A DNA stretch of 64,000 nucleotides from Paenibacillus piri (GCF_004354045.1 NZ_SMRT01000017.1:62494-126493); one strand, 5' to 3'. Counted from the stretch's first letter, positions 9,169-18,626 are shown. Notes: generated by a model from the letters alone, not told the origin. Made by a program: numbers and translations.

Positions 9169-10104
9169 TTATTTTTGCGGCACCGGAATGCCTAAGCCCG
9201 GAGCTCCCAGCTCCGACGTTTTCAGGTCGGGGGCGTACTGCTTCAGCAGCTGCATGCCCATGTGGGCCCGTCTGACGCGCTCCCGGCACAGGTTGATGTT
9301 GACCTGCTCCAAATGCTTGCCGCTCGGATAAACGTCCGGATGGTTGCGCAAGCCGAATTTGATATATACCGGAGATAACAGCCGGATAAATTCGGGGATT
9401 TCATAATGCCGAATAAATCCGCCGAAGCCGTCCGGCACTTCCACATACAAATCGATTGGAATGTCGATGGCAGGCCGGATCGAAGCGAGCTTGGGCAGCG
9501 TCAATGCGGTAGGGACATTATACGTGTCCGCGCCGAGCTGTTCCATCAGCTTGATCGATACCGGGTTGGCAGCCATCATCTGAACCGATACTTTGATGAC
9601 AAAATCTTCGGCGATCAACCCCTGCTTCTTCATTTCCTTGGTCAGCAGCAGCAGACCTTCATCGGCAACCAAGGCGCCTCGGACGCCGAGCCGGTTGGCA
9701 CGCTGCAAATCTTCCATCGCGTAGACGAGCTGATCGATTCCTTCATGGCGCAGCGCGACCACTTTGCCCGCCGGCGTCAGCGGCAGCGCGCTTATATCCC
9801 AGGTGCCGCGCGGTCCGACGAACAGACTCAGCTCAACGCCGCGATTCGCGCACAGCTCCACCATCTCCGTTATTTCCTCGTCCGTCAGCAGCATAATTCC
9901 GCTGCCCTGCGAGACACGGTGAATCGTCACACCGTAACGGTCGGCCTCCTCGAATACGGCTTTCAGCGCTTCAGGCCCTTCGACGCTCGGTATTTCCAGA
10001 CGATACTGCGCCCCGTCCGGAAACCGCTTGGCGGAATCCGGAAGATCGTAGGCGTCTCTCTCCAAATAGCCTAATGATTTCAGCAATGCTCTCGATTTTT
10101 CCAT
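9169..10104 (-). CDS. U32-peptidase-like TIM-barrel protein of the xylonate-dehydratase cluster
   Basis: 311 residues from the ATG at 10104 (GGGGAG 10 bp upstream); the in-frame extension to 10254 has no ribosome site. The sequence reads as a (beta/alpha) barrel with repeated strands such as VTIHRVSQGSGIMLL, GVELSLFVGPRG and VRGALVADEGLLLL. I recall similar proteins encoded next to YjhG/YagF-type dehydratases and annotated as putative peptidases related to family U32. The classic U32 Cys signature is not visible, so protease activity is doubtful. It lies about 95 bp downstream of the dehydratase on the same strand and probably serves the same sugar-acid pathway. Function unknown. Confidence 0.5.
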   Translation of the reverse strand: MEKSRALLKSLGYLERDAYDLPDSAKRFPDGAQYRLEIPSVEGPEALKAVFEEADRYGVTIHRVSQGSGIMLLTDEEITEMVELCANRGVELSLFVGPRGTWDISALPLTPAGKVVALRHEGIDQLVYAMEDLQRANRLGVRGALVADEGLLLLTKEMKKQGLIAEDFVIKVSVQMMAANPVSIKLMEQLGADTYNVPTALTLPKLASIRPAIDIPIDLYVEVPDGFGGFIRHYEIPEFIRLLSPVYIKFGLRNHPDVYPSGKHLEQVNINLCRERVRRAHMGMQLLKQYAPDLKTSELGAPGLGIPVPQK

Positions 10105-10199
10105 CGTTCTCAGCTCTCCCCTATTGCCCGTTATCGGGTTACGTATAATTGAATATGAAGCTAACGTGAACCGGGACTTCCGAATGTCCGGCAGGCCCG

Positions 10200-12395
10200 T
10201 TACGGCTGCTTGGCTGCGGCCGATTCGCGCTGCGGCTCTCCCAGCTCGCGCCACGGCAGCTCCGCATCAAGGGCGACGGCCATCGGCACGACGCCGCGCG
10301 ATGCGTCCGTACAATCGCGCAGCCGGTTGGAGGCGGCAACCTGCCGCTGCCGCTTGCGCAGCTTCTCCAGCCGGAGCGCGCCCAGCCCGCTCCGTTCGGC
10401 GCGCAAATCGCCTGCATACGGCGATACAACGCCCGCTGCGAACTGCCCGGCGTCCAGCAGATCGATCCGCTTTTGACGGAACTGCAAATGCAGCAGATCG
10501 CCCTCCTCGATGTACAGCAGACCGCCGTCATGAAACGCCTCCGGCGTCACATGGCCGACGGCGGCCCCGAACGTCACGCCCGAATAACGGCCGTCGCTGA
10601 TCAGCGTCGTAAGCCGTTTCAGTTGGCGGTGCGCGTTCAAATGCTGCATCGGGGTGAACATTTCCGGCATTCCGAACGCCTCCGGCCCTTGTCCCGAAAT
10701 AATAACAGCCATGCGGATCCATTCCTCCGCGACCGCGCGGTCAAACAGCTGCTCATAGCTGAGCCCGGCCAGCTCCTCCGACGGGACGGACGCATTGTGT
10801 ACCGCCATCCGCTTCAGCTGCTCCGGCTTGAACAGCTTCCTCGCCTTCAAGCCGTCGAGCAGATTGACATCGAGCAGATGATGATTGGCTTCCTCTTCAT
10901 TTTCATAATAGAGCACGAAAGCCACCTTGTCGTCGAACTGATCGAGCTGCTTCGTCGGCATACCGCTTATTTTAACGACCGCATTGTTGAAAAAATTGCT
11001 GCGCAGCACATCCACGCCGCTGAAGCTGCGTCTCGGCTTGCTCAAAATAATCGGATTGTCCTTGACGCCGTCCGCGCTCAGCCCTTTCGGGTCGGACAGC
11101 CGCTCCCGCCACGTTTGACCTGTCACCGTTGGCGCGTCGAGATCCATTGGCACCCCGTTGCGCGTCAGCTCGTACATAAGCGTTTCCATGCCTCGGATTT
11201 GGCCGGAACAGCATTGCTGGGCCAACGCATAAATGTCTCTGCCCTCCGTGAGGCTGTAATCGAACAGGTCGGGAATCGGATATTCGTTCGCGATGCTTTC
11301 CAAATCCTCCAGCGAAAAATCGAAGCCCGCATAGATCATCGCGCCGACGATGTGCATCATCAGGTTGCTGGAGCCGCCTCCCGAGCTGTGAATGCGAATC
11401 GCGTTCGCAATGTTCGTTCTGACCAGCTCGCTGACGCCGCATTCCGGCCGGGGGATAACGGCGAACAGCGCTTCGACCGCCTTGTTCACCTGCGCCTGTG
11501 TCGGCGGCTCCGTCAACAGCTCCAGCTCCGGGCAGACGATGCCGAACCCGGCCGTAATATCGCGTGAGCTGTTGCCCGTGCCATGAAATGCGCAAATGCC
11601 GCCCTTCGAATCGCAGGTGCTCACGGCGAGCCGCTTTTCAAAATATTTATGCCGTTCCTCGGTCAACAACCCGCATTCGACCGCCCGCTGAAACACGCCC
11701 TGGAACGCTGTGTTGGAGGAGCATTGCAAAATATAGCTGACCGCATCCTCGATGTCGGCGGCAATATCGTCGAATCCGCCGGCAGTCGCCTCTTTCGCCA
11801 GCTCCGCCAATTCCCGCCTCAAGTCGTCGGGAATCGTTCCGCCCTTCAGCACATGGGATGGGCTGAAGGTGGCAAATACATGATGCTCGCCGCGGTATCT
11901 GCGGACACGGTCGAGATGCGCCAGTCCGCTCAGCACGCCGAGCGGCTGCTTGTCGCAGCCTTGGATCACGAAAGCGCCGTGATAAGAATGCGCTTCCATC
12001 TGGTTGACGACAATTTCCGCAATGGCATTGCGGCTTTGCAGCGAGTAGGACATGCCGATATTGTTTTGCGCGGTTCCGTCGCAAAGCACCGGCGTGCTGA
12101 AATAAAACGGCACTCCGCCCTCCTGCCAAATTTTCAATGCTGCCTTATAAACCGTCTCATGATCCAAAATGTGCGCCGGATGATCGGAAGAGCCGCCGAT
12201 GATCGCGATCCTCGGCGCATTGCTCTCCAGCCGGTCATAAATGTTATCCAACGTCCAATCGGGCTCCCCGCCTTCATACTGGCCTCCAAGCCCGCGCCTC
12301 GCGCGGTCCAGCAAGCCTGCCACCGTAATCGGCTCGTTCGCCTTCCCCTGCACATTGCCCTTGTAAGAATTGATAGGGCTGTTAACTGTTTTCAT
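10200..12395 (-). CDS. YjhG/YagF-type D-xylonate dehydratase (IlvD/Edd family)
   Basis: 731 residues, longer than the ~655 of E. coli YjhG; the extra length includes a basic and Ala/Glu-rich C-terminus. IlvD/Edd hallmarks are GCDKQPLG and STCDSKGGICAFHGTGNSS (iron-sulfur cluster cysteines) and ISDGRYSGVTFGAAVGHVTPEAF near the C-terminus. The enzyme is expected to dehydrate a sugar acid such as D-xylonate to its 2-keto-3-deoxy form. The full N-terminus PITVAGLLDRARRGLGGQYEGGEPDWTLDNIYDR also matches YjhG. Its neighbours are a GntR regulator upstream and the U32-like gene downstream; no aldolase or transporter for the product is nearby. Confidence 0.88.
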   Translation of the reverse strand: MKTVNSPINSYKGNVQGKANEPITVAGLLDRARRGLGGQYEGGEPDWTLDNIYDRLESNAPRIAIIGGSSDHPAHILDHETVYKAALKIWQEGGVPFYFSTPVLCDGTAQNNIGMSYSLQSRNAIAEIVVNQMEAHSYHGAFVIQGCDKQPLGVLSGLAHLDRVRRYRGEHHVFATFSPSHVLKGGTIPDDLRRELAELAKEATAGGFDDIAADIEDAVSYILQCSSNTAFQGVFQRAVECGLLTEERHKYFEKRLAVSTCDSKGGICAFHGTGNSSRDITAGFGIVCPELELLTEPPTQAQVNKAVEALFAVIPRPECGVSELVRTNIANAIRIHSSGGGSSNLMMHIVGAMIYAGFDFSLEDLESIANEYPIPDLFDYSLTEGRDIYALAQQCCSGQIRGMETLMYELTRNGVPMDLDAPTVTGQTWRERLSDPKGLSADGVKDNPIILSKPRRSFSGVDVLRSNFFNNAVVKISGMPTKQLDQFDDKVAFVLYYENEEEANHHLLDVNLLDGLKARKLFKPEQLKRMAVHNASVPSEELAGLSYEQLFDRAVAEEWIRMAVIISGQGPEAFGMPEMFTPMQHLNAHRQLKRLTTLISDGRYSGVTFGAAVGHVTPEAFHDGGLLYIEEGDLLHLQFRQKRIDLLDAGQFAAGVVSPYAGDLRAERSGLGALRLEKLRKRQRQVAASNRLRDCTDASRGVVPMAVALDAELPWRELGEPQRESAAAKQP

Positions 12396-12450
12396 CCCGC
12401 TTCACCTTCCCGTTGACTAAATGGCTTCCGCATCATTTACATACCGCCTG

Positions 12451-12564
12451 TTAAGATTCCTTGGATTCCTTAAATTACTTGGATTCTTTGGATTCCTTTG
12501 ACCCTTTGTTTTTGGATTGCTTCAGCTCGTTCGGCTGCTTCAGCTCGTTCGGCTGCTTCAGCTT
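12451..12564 (-). repeat. Short tandem repeats coding the GntR tail and running past its stop
   Basis: Two perfect 18-bp copies of GCTTCAGCTCGTTCGGCT (12519-12536 and 12537-12554) plus a partial third encode LKQPNE repeats. Next to them, imperfect GGATTCCTTG units encode SKES and continue beyond the stop codon to about 12451. The pattern indicates slippage-driven growth of a disordered protein tail. Confidence 0.8.
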
Positions 12565-13224
12565 CATGCTGTCCTGCTTGACATCCTCCAGATGGGCCCT
12601 CATCATTTCTTTGGCAAGCGGCGCGTTCCGCTGCTCGATCGCCAGCGCGATCAGCATGTGAAAATGCGACGCCTTCTGGGCGCTGCCGGGGATGCGCGTC
12701 GTTTTTCTGCGGCTTTCCAGCAGCAAATCGGAAATGCCCTTCATCACCTTGGCCATGACCTCGTTCGAGCAGGCTTCCGCGATGTATTCGTGAAACGCAA
12801 TATCCGACGAGTAATAATCCTGACCTTTCGCCAAATCGTCGATCATGACGGATGCCGCCTGTTTAATATTGCGGATTTGCCCCGGCGAGCCGCGCTCGGC
12901 TGCAAGCGCCGCCATCTCCGGCTCAAGCAGTCCGCGAAACTCCAGCAGCGAGAACAAGTCGCCGACCGGCAGCTGCGTCAGCTCCAGCGACGCGTCGTTG
13001 TGCCAATAATTGCGGCTGCGCACGTAAACGCCGCGCCCATGCTCGATCAGCAGGTAGCCGCGGTTTTCCATAATTCGCAACGCTTCGCGCACGGTCGAAA
13101 CGCCGACCTGGAATTCTTTGGCGAGCCCCGTCAGCGACGACAGCTTTTGCCCGGGCTCCCAGTCCCCCTGCTCGATCCGCTTCGTTAGCTCATTCAACAC
13201 CTTCGTGCTTGCCAGCTCTTTCAT
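12475..13224 (-). CDS. GntR-family (FCD domain) regulator with a repeat-expanded C-terminal tail
   Basis: About 249 residues. The N-terminal winged helix contains GQKLSSLTGLAKEFQVGVSTVREALRIMENRGYLLIEHGRGVYV; an FCD effector domain follows (FRGLLEPEMAALAAERG, FHEYIAEACSNEVM, HFHMLIALAIEQRN). I start at the ATG at 13224, because the more upstream ATG (13263) falls inside the -10 box. The last ~30 residues are a low-complexity tail with LKQPNE repeated and SKES repeats, coded by tandem DNA repeats. It probably controls the dehydratase operon in response to a sugar acid (inference). Confidence 0.85.
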   Translation of the reverse strand: MKELASTKVLNELTKRIEQGDWEPGQKLSSLTGLAKEFQVGVSTVREALRIMENRGYLLIEHGRGVYVRSRNYWHNDASLELTQLPVGDLFSLLEFRGLLEPEMAALAAERGSPGQIRNIKQAASVMIDDLAKGQDYYSSDIAFHEYIAEACSNEVMAKVMKGISDLLLESRRKTTRIPGSAQKASHFHMLIALAIEQRNAPLAKEMMRAHLEDVKQDSMKLKQPNELKQPNELKQSKNKGSKESKESK

Positions 13225-13235
13225 TAAAGACCACC

Positions 13236-13290
13236 AACTCATATGATCTGTATTCAAACTCATATTATCACTTTACCGATACGTTGACAA
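13236..13290 (-). promoter_or_regulatory. Promoter and direct-repeat operator of the GntR regulator
   Basis: On the minus strand TTGTCA (13285-13290), a 17-bp spacer and TAATAT (13262-13267) form a near-consensus sigma-A promoter. The 9-mer AACTCATAT (plus strand) occurs at 13236-13244 and 13257-13265, 21 bp apart (two helical turns). One copy covers the -10 box and the other lies just ahead of the start codon. This suggests autoregulation (inference). Confidence 0.55.
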
Positions 13291-13329
13291 TCAGGAAATA
13301 AAAGAAACCTATCCGGAACATCCCGACGG

Positions 13330-13745
13330 ACCTTGATTCTATTACATGAATATTCAGGGAGCAGTGTTGGGCTGGCTAAGCTAAGAAGAGACGGTTCTGT
13401 CTCATTGACCGATGAAGGAAAAGGCGGATATGTCGTAACTAAAAAGCTGGAATTTAACGGTAAGCATTTGTTCGTGGATATTGACTCGAGTGAAGGTACA
13501 ATCGATGTTGAACTCTTGGACGGGAAGTCCAAAGTCATACATGGATTTTCCAAATCGGAGTGTATCCCGGTTGCAGCTGACAGTACAATGTACGAATCAG
13601 GTGGAGAAACCGGCAATTGGAAGAGTTGGATCACAACATCATTTGAAGGGGTTATCCTTCAGCCATTTTCATGTCATTGGGACTGCCCCTCCTAATGTTC
13701 AGGCTAATCAATTTGCTGCGATATGGTCGGAAGATGGACGTCAAT
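13330..13745 (+). pseudogene. Broken fragment of a secreted glycoside-hydrolase-like/sugar-binding protein
   Basis: The plus strand reads GLAKLRRDGSVSLTDEGKGGYVVTKKLEFNGKHLFVDIDSSEGTIDVELLDGKSKVIHGFSKSECIPVAADSTMY. This resembles the C-terminal beta-sandwich of large secreted glycosidase-like proteins, where GLA-LRRDGFVS, LF-N-D/G-L-VEVLD, I-GFS and C-P--GDST are recurrent motifs (my recollection). The frame then shifts: the next expected residues (IRWRNRQLEELDHN) are in another frame. There is no start, signal peptide or catalytic domain, so this is a dead 3' fragment, convergent with the ThDP gene. Confidence 0.5.
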
Positions 13746-15443
13746 GACGGCGGATTGCCCCTTTTTGACCGCTTCCATTCCGGCCTGCAGCGCTTCCTGC
13801 AGCTCGTCGGGCCGCTTGATCGTTCGAGCATACGCCCCGCCGGAAGCTTCTGCAATTTTAGCCAAGTCCGCCGGTTGGTCGAAATTGACCCAGTAGCGAT
13901 CATCCCGTTTCGCGATGCCGTCAGGATACAGTTTAAGCAGGTTCATCTTGGTTGCGTTCCAACCACGGTTGTTATAGATCACGGTCAGCAAAGGCGCCTG
14001 ATAACGCCGCGTCATCCAATAGACAGCTGAAGGCTCTCCGAACAGATAGGAACCGTCCCCAGTTAGGTTGACGACAGTCGTTTCAGGCCTGGCCAGCTTG
14101 GCGCCGAAAGCCGCACTGCCGCTCCACCCCAGGGAAGTACCCCCGTTAACGAACATCGTCGCCGGCTTATTTCGTGGAAGATGCTGCGAAACTACGCCCG
14201 CATTCGTTATCGTTTCATTCATGAAGATCGTCTCATCATCAGTCACATTACGCAAACAAGCGGTTAACCATTCAGAGGTTATCGTATCACCGGATGGAGC
14301 TTTCTCCCGTAATTTCCATTCATGCCGCTGACGTTTATGCAATTCAGTAAAGCGATGGCGGCGCTCTGTAAATCGCTCGGTTTGCAAATCGATTCGTCGT
14401 ACATACTCGTTCAGTAATTTTAACGCTTCACCACAATCTGCCCGGTAAAATGTTGTGTTCTGCAAATACCACAGCGGAATTTCTTCTTTCAGCGGATCGG
14501 AATCGATATAAAATACTTTACAAGCATCGCTCGGCTTACTAATCGAACTGACCCATGGTACGTCACAATCCATGACTAGTATGGCATCCGCTTCGGACAG
14601 TAGCGTACCACCCTGATATCCTAAATGAAAAGGATGATCGCCAGGAAAATTCATATGAGTCGCATGTTGTTCGATGACTGGAACTGCCAGCTTTTCGCAA
14701 AATTGTACGAGCTGCGGTACAGCATCTGTGTTTCTGCCCAGGTAGGATGTAATGATAAGCGGGTTCCGCGCTTGAATGAGAGCGGAAACAATTTGCTCGA
14801 CGGCCAGTAGCGGCAGCGGGATCTTCTCAACAGGCTTCCATTCCGCGGATACATTCTCAGAAGGACTGACTTCCTCTTCCAATATTTCTCTCGCACCCGT
14901 CAAATAAACAGGACCCATCGGCTCACTGTGTGCTAGCTGCATGCCGCGATTCACCAACTGCTTGACGTTCTTTCCGGTTCGAATTTCGTAATCCCACTTT
15001 ACATAGGAGCGGACGATTCCTCGCTGATCATATACATTTTGTAAATGATTAATATGGGAGTTCCTTCCGCCTTGTAATTCTCCTTCCAATGTGAAGGGAG
15101 TTTCGCCAGCAAAAATAAATGCCGGCACCCTTGAACGTTGAATATTATGCAAGCTGCCGCCCATATTCTGCGTACCGACATCGGTATGCACGATAACTCC
15201 CTGTGCCCGGCCGCTGAGCAGGGCATGACCGTGTGCAGCGCTTAAGGCGGCGAACTCATGCGGGCACATGATAACCTCAGGAATCTGCCGGTTTTGGGCC
15301 TTCGCTTTCGCAAAACTTTCGATCAGCGCAGGATGATCGCTTCCCAAGTTGCAGAAAAGATAAGATACGCCCCAATCCTGCAACGCATTCAGCATAACAT
15401 CTGTAACGTTGTAGTTAGCCGGAATTGCTTGTATTTTTTCCAA
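13704..15443 (-). CDS. Thiamine-diphosphate-dependent 2-oxoacid decarboxylase-like enzyme
   Basis: 579 residues with three ThDP-enzyme domains: PYR domain with catalytic Glu63 in CPHEFAALSAAHGHALL, a central domain, and a PP domain whose cofactor motif runs from GDGSYLFGEPSAV to VIYNN (GDG-x26-NN). The family includes acetolactate synthases, benzoylformate decarboxylases and similar lyases. As the last gene of the aromatic operon, next to an aldehyde dehydrogenase, it may decarboxylate an aryl-2-oxoacid to an aryl aldehyde, which the dehydrogenase turns into a benzoate (inference). Acetolactate synthesis is unlikely, because no small subunit is present. The start is preceded by a GGAGG-type site. 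Confidence 0.85.
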   Translation of the reverse strand: MEKIQAIPANYNVTDVMLNALQDWGVSYLFCNLGSDHPALIESFAKAKAQNRQIPEVIMCPHEFAALSAAHGHALLSGRAQGVIVHTDVGTQNMGGSLHNIQRSRVPAFIFAGETPFTLEGELQGGRNSHINHLQNVYDQRGIVRSYVKWDYEIRTGKNVKQLVNRGMQLAHSEPMGPVYLTGAREILEEEVSPSENVSAEWKPVEKIPLPLLAVEQIVSALIQARNPLIITSYLGRNTDAVPQLVQFCEKLAVPVIEQHATHMNFPGDHPFHLGYQGGTLLSEADAILVMDCDVPWVSSISKPSDACKVFYIDSDPLKEEIPLWYLQNTTFYRADCGEALKLLNEYVRRIDLQTERFTERRHRFTELHKRQRHEWKLREKAPSGDTITSEWLTACLRNVTDDETIFMNETITNAGVVSQHLPRNKPATMFVNGGTSLGWSGSAAFGAKLARPETTVVNLTGDGSYLFGEPSAVYWMTRRYQAPLLTVIYNNRGWNATKMNLLKLYPDGIAKRDDRYWVNFDQPADLAKIAEASGGAYARTIKRPDELQEALQAGMEAVKKGQSAVIDVHLPTISQQID

Positions 15444-15466
15444 TTATTGCGACCTCCTCATCGATA

Positions 15467-16918
15467 TTAAGTGGTTTTATGCAAATGAATCGCATGATAT
15501 TCAATAAACTCCGCCAAGCCTACTTCCGAGTTCTCCCTGCCAATACCGCTCTGTTTGACGCCGCCGAATGGCATGTATTTGTGGCCTAAATGCAGCTGGC
15601 CGTAGCCGTTAATCGTCGTCATACCGGCTTCTATTTCTCGGGCAATCCGCAACGCCCGCTCCAAATCGGGGGACCATATCGAAGAGCCTAAACCATATTC
15701 CGTCTGATTTGCCATTCGAATTACTTCTTCATCCGTACGGTACGGGATCAACGGAATAACTGGCCCAAATTGTTCGCACACGACAATCTCCTGATCCGGT
15801 TCGACATCCCTCACAACAGCCGGTTGCAGGTAGTAACCGTTATTCCAATTGCCCGGATCAAGCTTTTTGCCCAGCTCCACAATTTTGGCCGGACTGTGTT
15901 TTATTCTGTCGATCAATCCTGTAACATACTGAAACTGCTGACGATTAATTAAAGGCCCGAAGGTCGAGTTCTCATCCAGTCCGTGGCCAATTTTGAATTC
16001 GTCGACCCATTCGCACATTTTCCGAAAAAAAGAATCGTACTTCGCATGCGGGACATAAATTCTTTTGATTGCAAAACAAACCTGTCCTGAACGTCTGAAC
16101 ACACCACCGATGATTTTAGGTAAAATATCATCCACATTCGCATCGTCGAGCACAATTGTCGGGTCGTTGCCGCCCAGCTCGAAATGAACATTTTTCAACG
16201 ATTCCGCCGCTGCTTTCATAACATGCTTAGCTGTAGCTCCTCCACCCGTAAATGAAATTTTACGAACCAGAAAATGTGTGGTCAAAGCAGCTCCGACATC
16301 ACCGTCTCCATGAACGACATTAATGACGCCGCTAGGGAACAAAGCTGCTATTTGTTTCAACGCGATGCTGACTCCCATGGCAGCAAAAGGTGATGGCTTA
16401 AACACGAGCGTATTGCCTGCTGCCAGCGCCGGAGCTAATTTCTGCATTGTCAATATGATCGGGGCGTTCCATGGCACAATGGCTGCTATTACTCCTATAG
16501 GTTGTTTCTCCACGCTGACCCAGCCATGTTCGTCCTCCACTCGGCTAGCCCGAAAGAAAGACTCCGCTAGTTCCACGGTCCCTCTGATCGCATTCACAGC
16601 CAACGTTATTTCCGCTCTGGAGGTGCTGTAGACCATTCCGTTCTCTCTGGATACGATAGTCGCCAACACCGACGCCTCTTGCTCCAACCATTCCGCTGCC
16701 TTCAAGAGAAGCGAAAGGCGTTCGTGTAGCGAGGTTTTTCTCCATGACTGGTAAGCCTCATCTGCAGCTCTCACCGCCTGATCGACATGTCCCGCATTTC
16801 CTTTGGCGACAAATCCCACAACATCGGTAAGCCTTCCGGGGTCCCTGACCTCCGTATACTGCTCGGTCACGACATCCTCATTACGAATCAACAGATGAAT
16901 ACGACTAGCTTCTATCAT
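15467..16918 (-). CDS. NAD(P)-dependent aldehyde dehydrogenase
   Basis: 483 residues, standard ALDH length. The general-base Glu247 lies in FELGGNDP, the catalytic Cys281 in SGQVCFA, and the cofactor-binding SFTGGGATAKHVM precedes them. PWNAPIILTMQKLAPALAAGNTLVFKPSP is the typical substrate-channel and NAD region. It lies 3 bp after the permease stop and 23 bp before the ThDP gene. It likely oxidises the aldehyde made by the ThDP enzyme, for example a hydroxybenzaldehyde to the hydroxybenzoate that enters the gentisate route (inference from operon order). Confidence 0.9.
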   Translation of the reverse strand: MIEASRIHLLIRNEDVVTEQYTEVRDPGRLTDVVGFVAKGNAGHVDQAVRAADEAYQSWRKTSLHERLSLLLKAAEWLEQEASVLATIVSRENGMVYSTSRAEITLAVNAIRGTVELAESFFRASRVEDEHGWVSVEKQPIGVIAAIVPWNAPIILTMQKLAPALAAGNTLVFKPSPFAAMGVSIALKQIAALFPSGVINVVHGDGDVGAALTTHFLVRKISFTGGGATAKHVMKAAAESLKNVHFELGGNDPTIVLDDANVDDILPKIIGGVFRRSGQVCFAIKRIYVPHAKYDSFFRKMCEWVDEFKIGHGLDENSTFGPLINRQQFQYVTGLIDRIKHSPAKIVELGKKLDPGNWNNGYYLQPAVVRDVEPDQEIVVCEQFGPVIPLIPYRTDEEVIRMANQTEYGLGSSIWSPDLERALRIAREIEAGMTTINGYGQLHLGHKYMPFGGVKQSGIGRENSEVGLAEFIEYHAIHLHKTT

Positions 16919-16921
16919 AAT

Positions 16922-17731
16922 CTATTGTCTCCACGGTGAGATTTTACGTTCAAGCAGCTTCAATAATTGATTTAGAAGTACGGAAAGCACCATCAAAACC
17001 GCTACATAGCCCAAATATTCTCCCGTCTTGAAAAGCTCGGATGCATGTCGGATAGCATATCCGATACCCTGGGTGGATGCCAGCATTTCGGCTACTACCA
17101 TTGCGATCATGGCGCGTCCGATGCCAAGCCTGATTCCTGTAATAATATAAGAAAGAGAGGATGGAAAAATCACTTCTCTGAATATTTGAAGCTCGTTTGC
17201 GCCGTAAGATCTGGCCGCTTTTAACAGTGATGCTTCGGTTGTTTTGACACCCGCCATAGTATTGATCAGGATAGGGAAAATCGACATTGTGAAAACCATC
17301 ATGATTTTTGACAGCGTTCCCAATCCGAACCAAAGGATGAATAAAGGCGTCAACGCAACAATCGGTGTCGTATACAAGGCGATAATGATCGGATCAAACG
17401 CATAATCCAGCTTCCGCCAGTAACCGAGAGCCAATCCGATAGGAATGCCGATCAGTGCGATGATGAAACCGACACCAACCTCAATCATGCTGATCATCAA
17501 ATGACGGAATACGACTCCGTTTAAAGTGAATTGCCACATGCTCTTCATTATTTTACTCGGCCAGCTGAACAGGAACGGATCGATAAAGCCAAGATTTCCG
17601 ATGACCTCCCAGACGAGAAGTATGGTGCAAATGGTAATGACGGGATACGTTAAAGCTGGTGATAAATAACCTTTTGGCACGGAATGTCCGATTTTTGATT
17701 TGGATACAGTACCTGCGCTCTGAGTGGACAC
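16922..17731 (-). CDS. NitT/TauT-type ABC importer permease (aromatic operon)
   Basis: 269 residues with about six membrane spans and the inner-membrane permease loop AARSYGANELQIFREVIFPSSLSYIITGIRLG (EAA-like motif). The length and the motif VALTPLFILWFGLGTLSKI place it with SsuC/TauC/nitrate permeases. It starts at the base next to the stop codon of the ATPase. With the ATPase and the lipoprotein it would import an aromatic acid or a related anion (inference from context; the family itself spans sulfonates, nitrate, thiamine precursors and aromatics). Confidence 0.88.
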   Translation of the reverse strand: MSTQSAGTVSKSKIGHSVPKGYLSPALTYPVITICTILLVWEVIGNLGFIDPFLFSWPSKIMKSMWQFTLNGVVFRHLMISMIEVGVGFIIALIGIPIGLALGYWRKLDYAFDPIIIALYTTPIVALTPLFILWFGLGTLSKIMMVFTMSIFPILINTMAGVKTTEASLLKAARSYGANELQIFREVIFPSSLSYIITGIRLGIGRAMIAMVVAEMLASTQGIGYAIRHASELFKTGEYLGYVAVLMVLSVLLNQLLKLLERKISPWRQ

Positions 17732-18565
17732 CTACACTTCCCCCTTTTGATACTGTCTTTTGACTTCCCCTTTTAAGTGGTCCCAGACACGGGATTTGTA
17801 TTCCTGATATTTGGGAAGAAGCTTCGTCTCCAGTGTTCGCGGATAAGGGATATCGATTTCAAGCTCTTCTACGACTGTACCGGGCCGTACCGTCATCAAT
17901 AAAATCCGATTGGACAAAAAAACCGCCTCATCAATAGAATGCGTAATGAATATAACGGTTTTCTTCTCGATTAGCATGAGCTTCAAAACTTCTTCTTGCA
18001 TAATCTCCCGAGTCTGCTCATCAATAGCGGAAAAAGGCTCATCCATCAGCAAAATCTTGGGTTCAACCGCGAAAGCGCGTGCAATGCCAACGCGCTGCTT
18101 CATCCCGCCGGACAGCTGATGTGGATATTTTCCGTCAAAACCCTCAAGGCCTACCATTCGGATGTAATGCATCACTTTCTCCCGGATATAGCTCTTAGGT
18201 TTGCCTTCCAGTCTCAAGCCAAAAGCTATGTTCTCATAAACGGTATGCCACGGCATTAAGGCAAAATCCTGGAACACCATCGCCCGATCGCCTCCGGGAC
18301 CGTTAACTTCACGACCATCAATGCGAATTTTTCCACTGCTTAGGCGGTTTAAGCCGTCCAATGTATGAAGCAGCGTGCTCTTCCCGCAACCGCTAGGGCC
18401 TATAATACTAATGAACTCCCCGGGGTAAATTACGGCTGAAGCGTCCTTTAAAGCATGCACCTGGTTAGGCTGGCCTTCGTTATATATGACATTAAGCCGA
18501 CTGAACTCCATAATGGGAGTTTCTTGAGGATGAACTCTAGGTTGTAATTGCGCTTGTTCCATCAA
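17732..18565 (-). CDS. NitT/TauT-type ABC importer ATPase (aromatic operon)
   Basis: 277 residues with all nucleotide-binding motifs: Walker A GPSGCGKST, Q-loop VFQDFALMPW, signature LSGGMKQRVGIARAFA, Walker B ILLMDEPFSAID and the switch His in FITHSIDEA. It energises the adjacent permease. The sequence has a ~20-residue N-terminal extension (QPRVHPQETPI) before MEFSRLNVIY; a second ATG within it (MEFSRL) could be the true start, but the AGGAGG-like site lies before the upstream ATG. Confidence 0.9.
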   Translation of the reverse strand: MMEQAQLQPRVHPQETPIMEFSRLNVIYNEGQPNQVHALKDASAVIYPGEFISIIGPSGCGKSTLLHTLDGLNRLSSGKIRIDGREVNGPGGDRAMVFQDFALMPWHTVYENIAFGLRLEGKPKSYIREKVMHYIRMVGLEGFDGKYPHQLSGGMKQRVGIARAFAVEPKILLMDEPFSAIDEQTREIMQEEVLKLMLIEKKTVIFITHSIDEAVFLSNRILLMTVRPGTVVEELEIDIPYPRTLETKLLPKYQEYKSRVWDHLKGEVKRQYQKGEV

Positions 18566-18626
18566 TTTTCTCCTCCTTTAATAAGCGACAATTGCTGTTG
18601 AATGCTGTTTATAAAACGGATTCAAT

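Noticed and set aside
8916..9289. Overlapping plus and minus frames of 119 and 76 codons
   Set aside because: Low-complexity, Arg/Pro-rich translations without ribosome sites, overlapping the real gene at 9169.
10124..11567. Long plus-strand frames opposite the dehydratase
   Set aside because: Arg/Ala-rich shadows of a GC-rich gene on the other strand, with no motifs.
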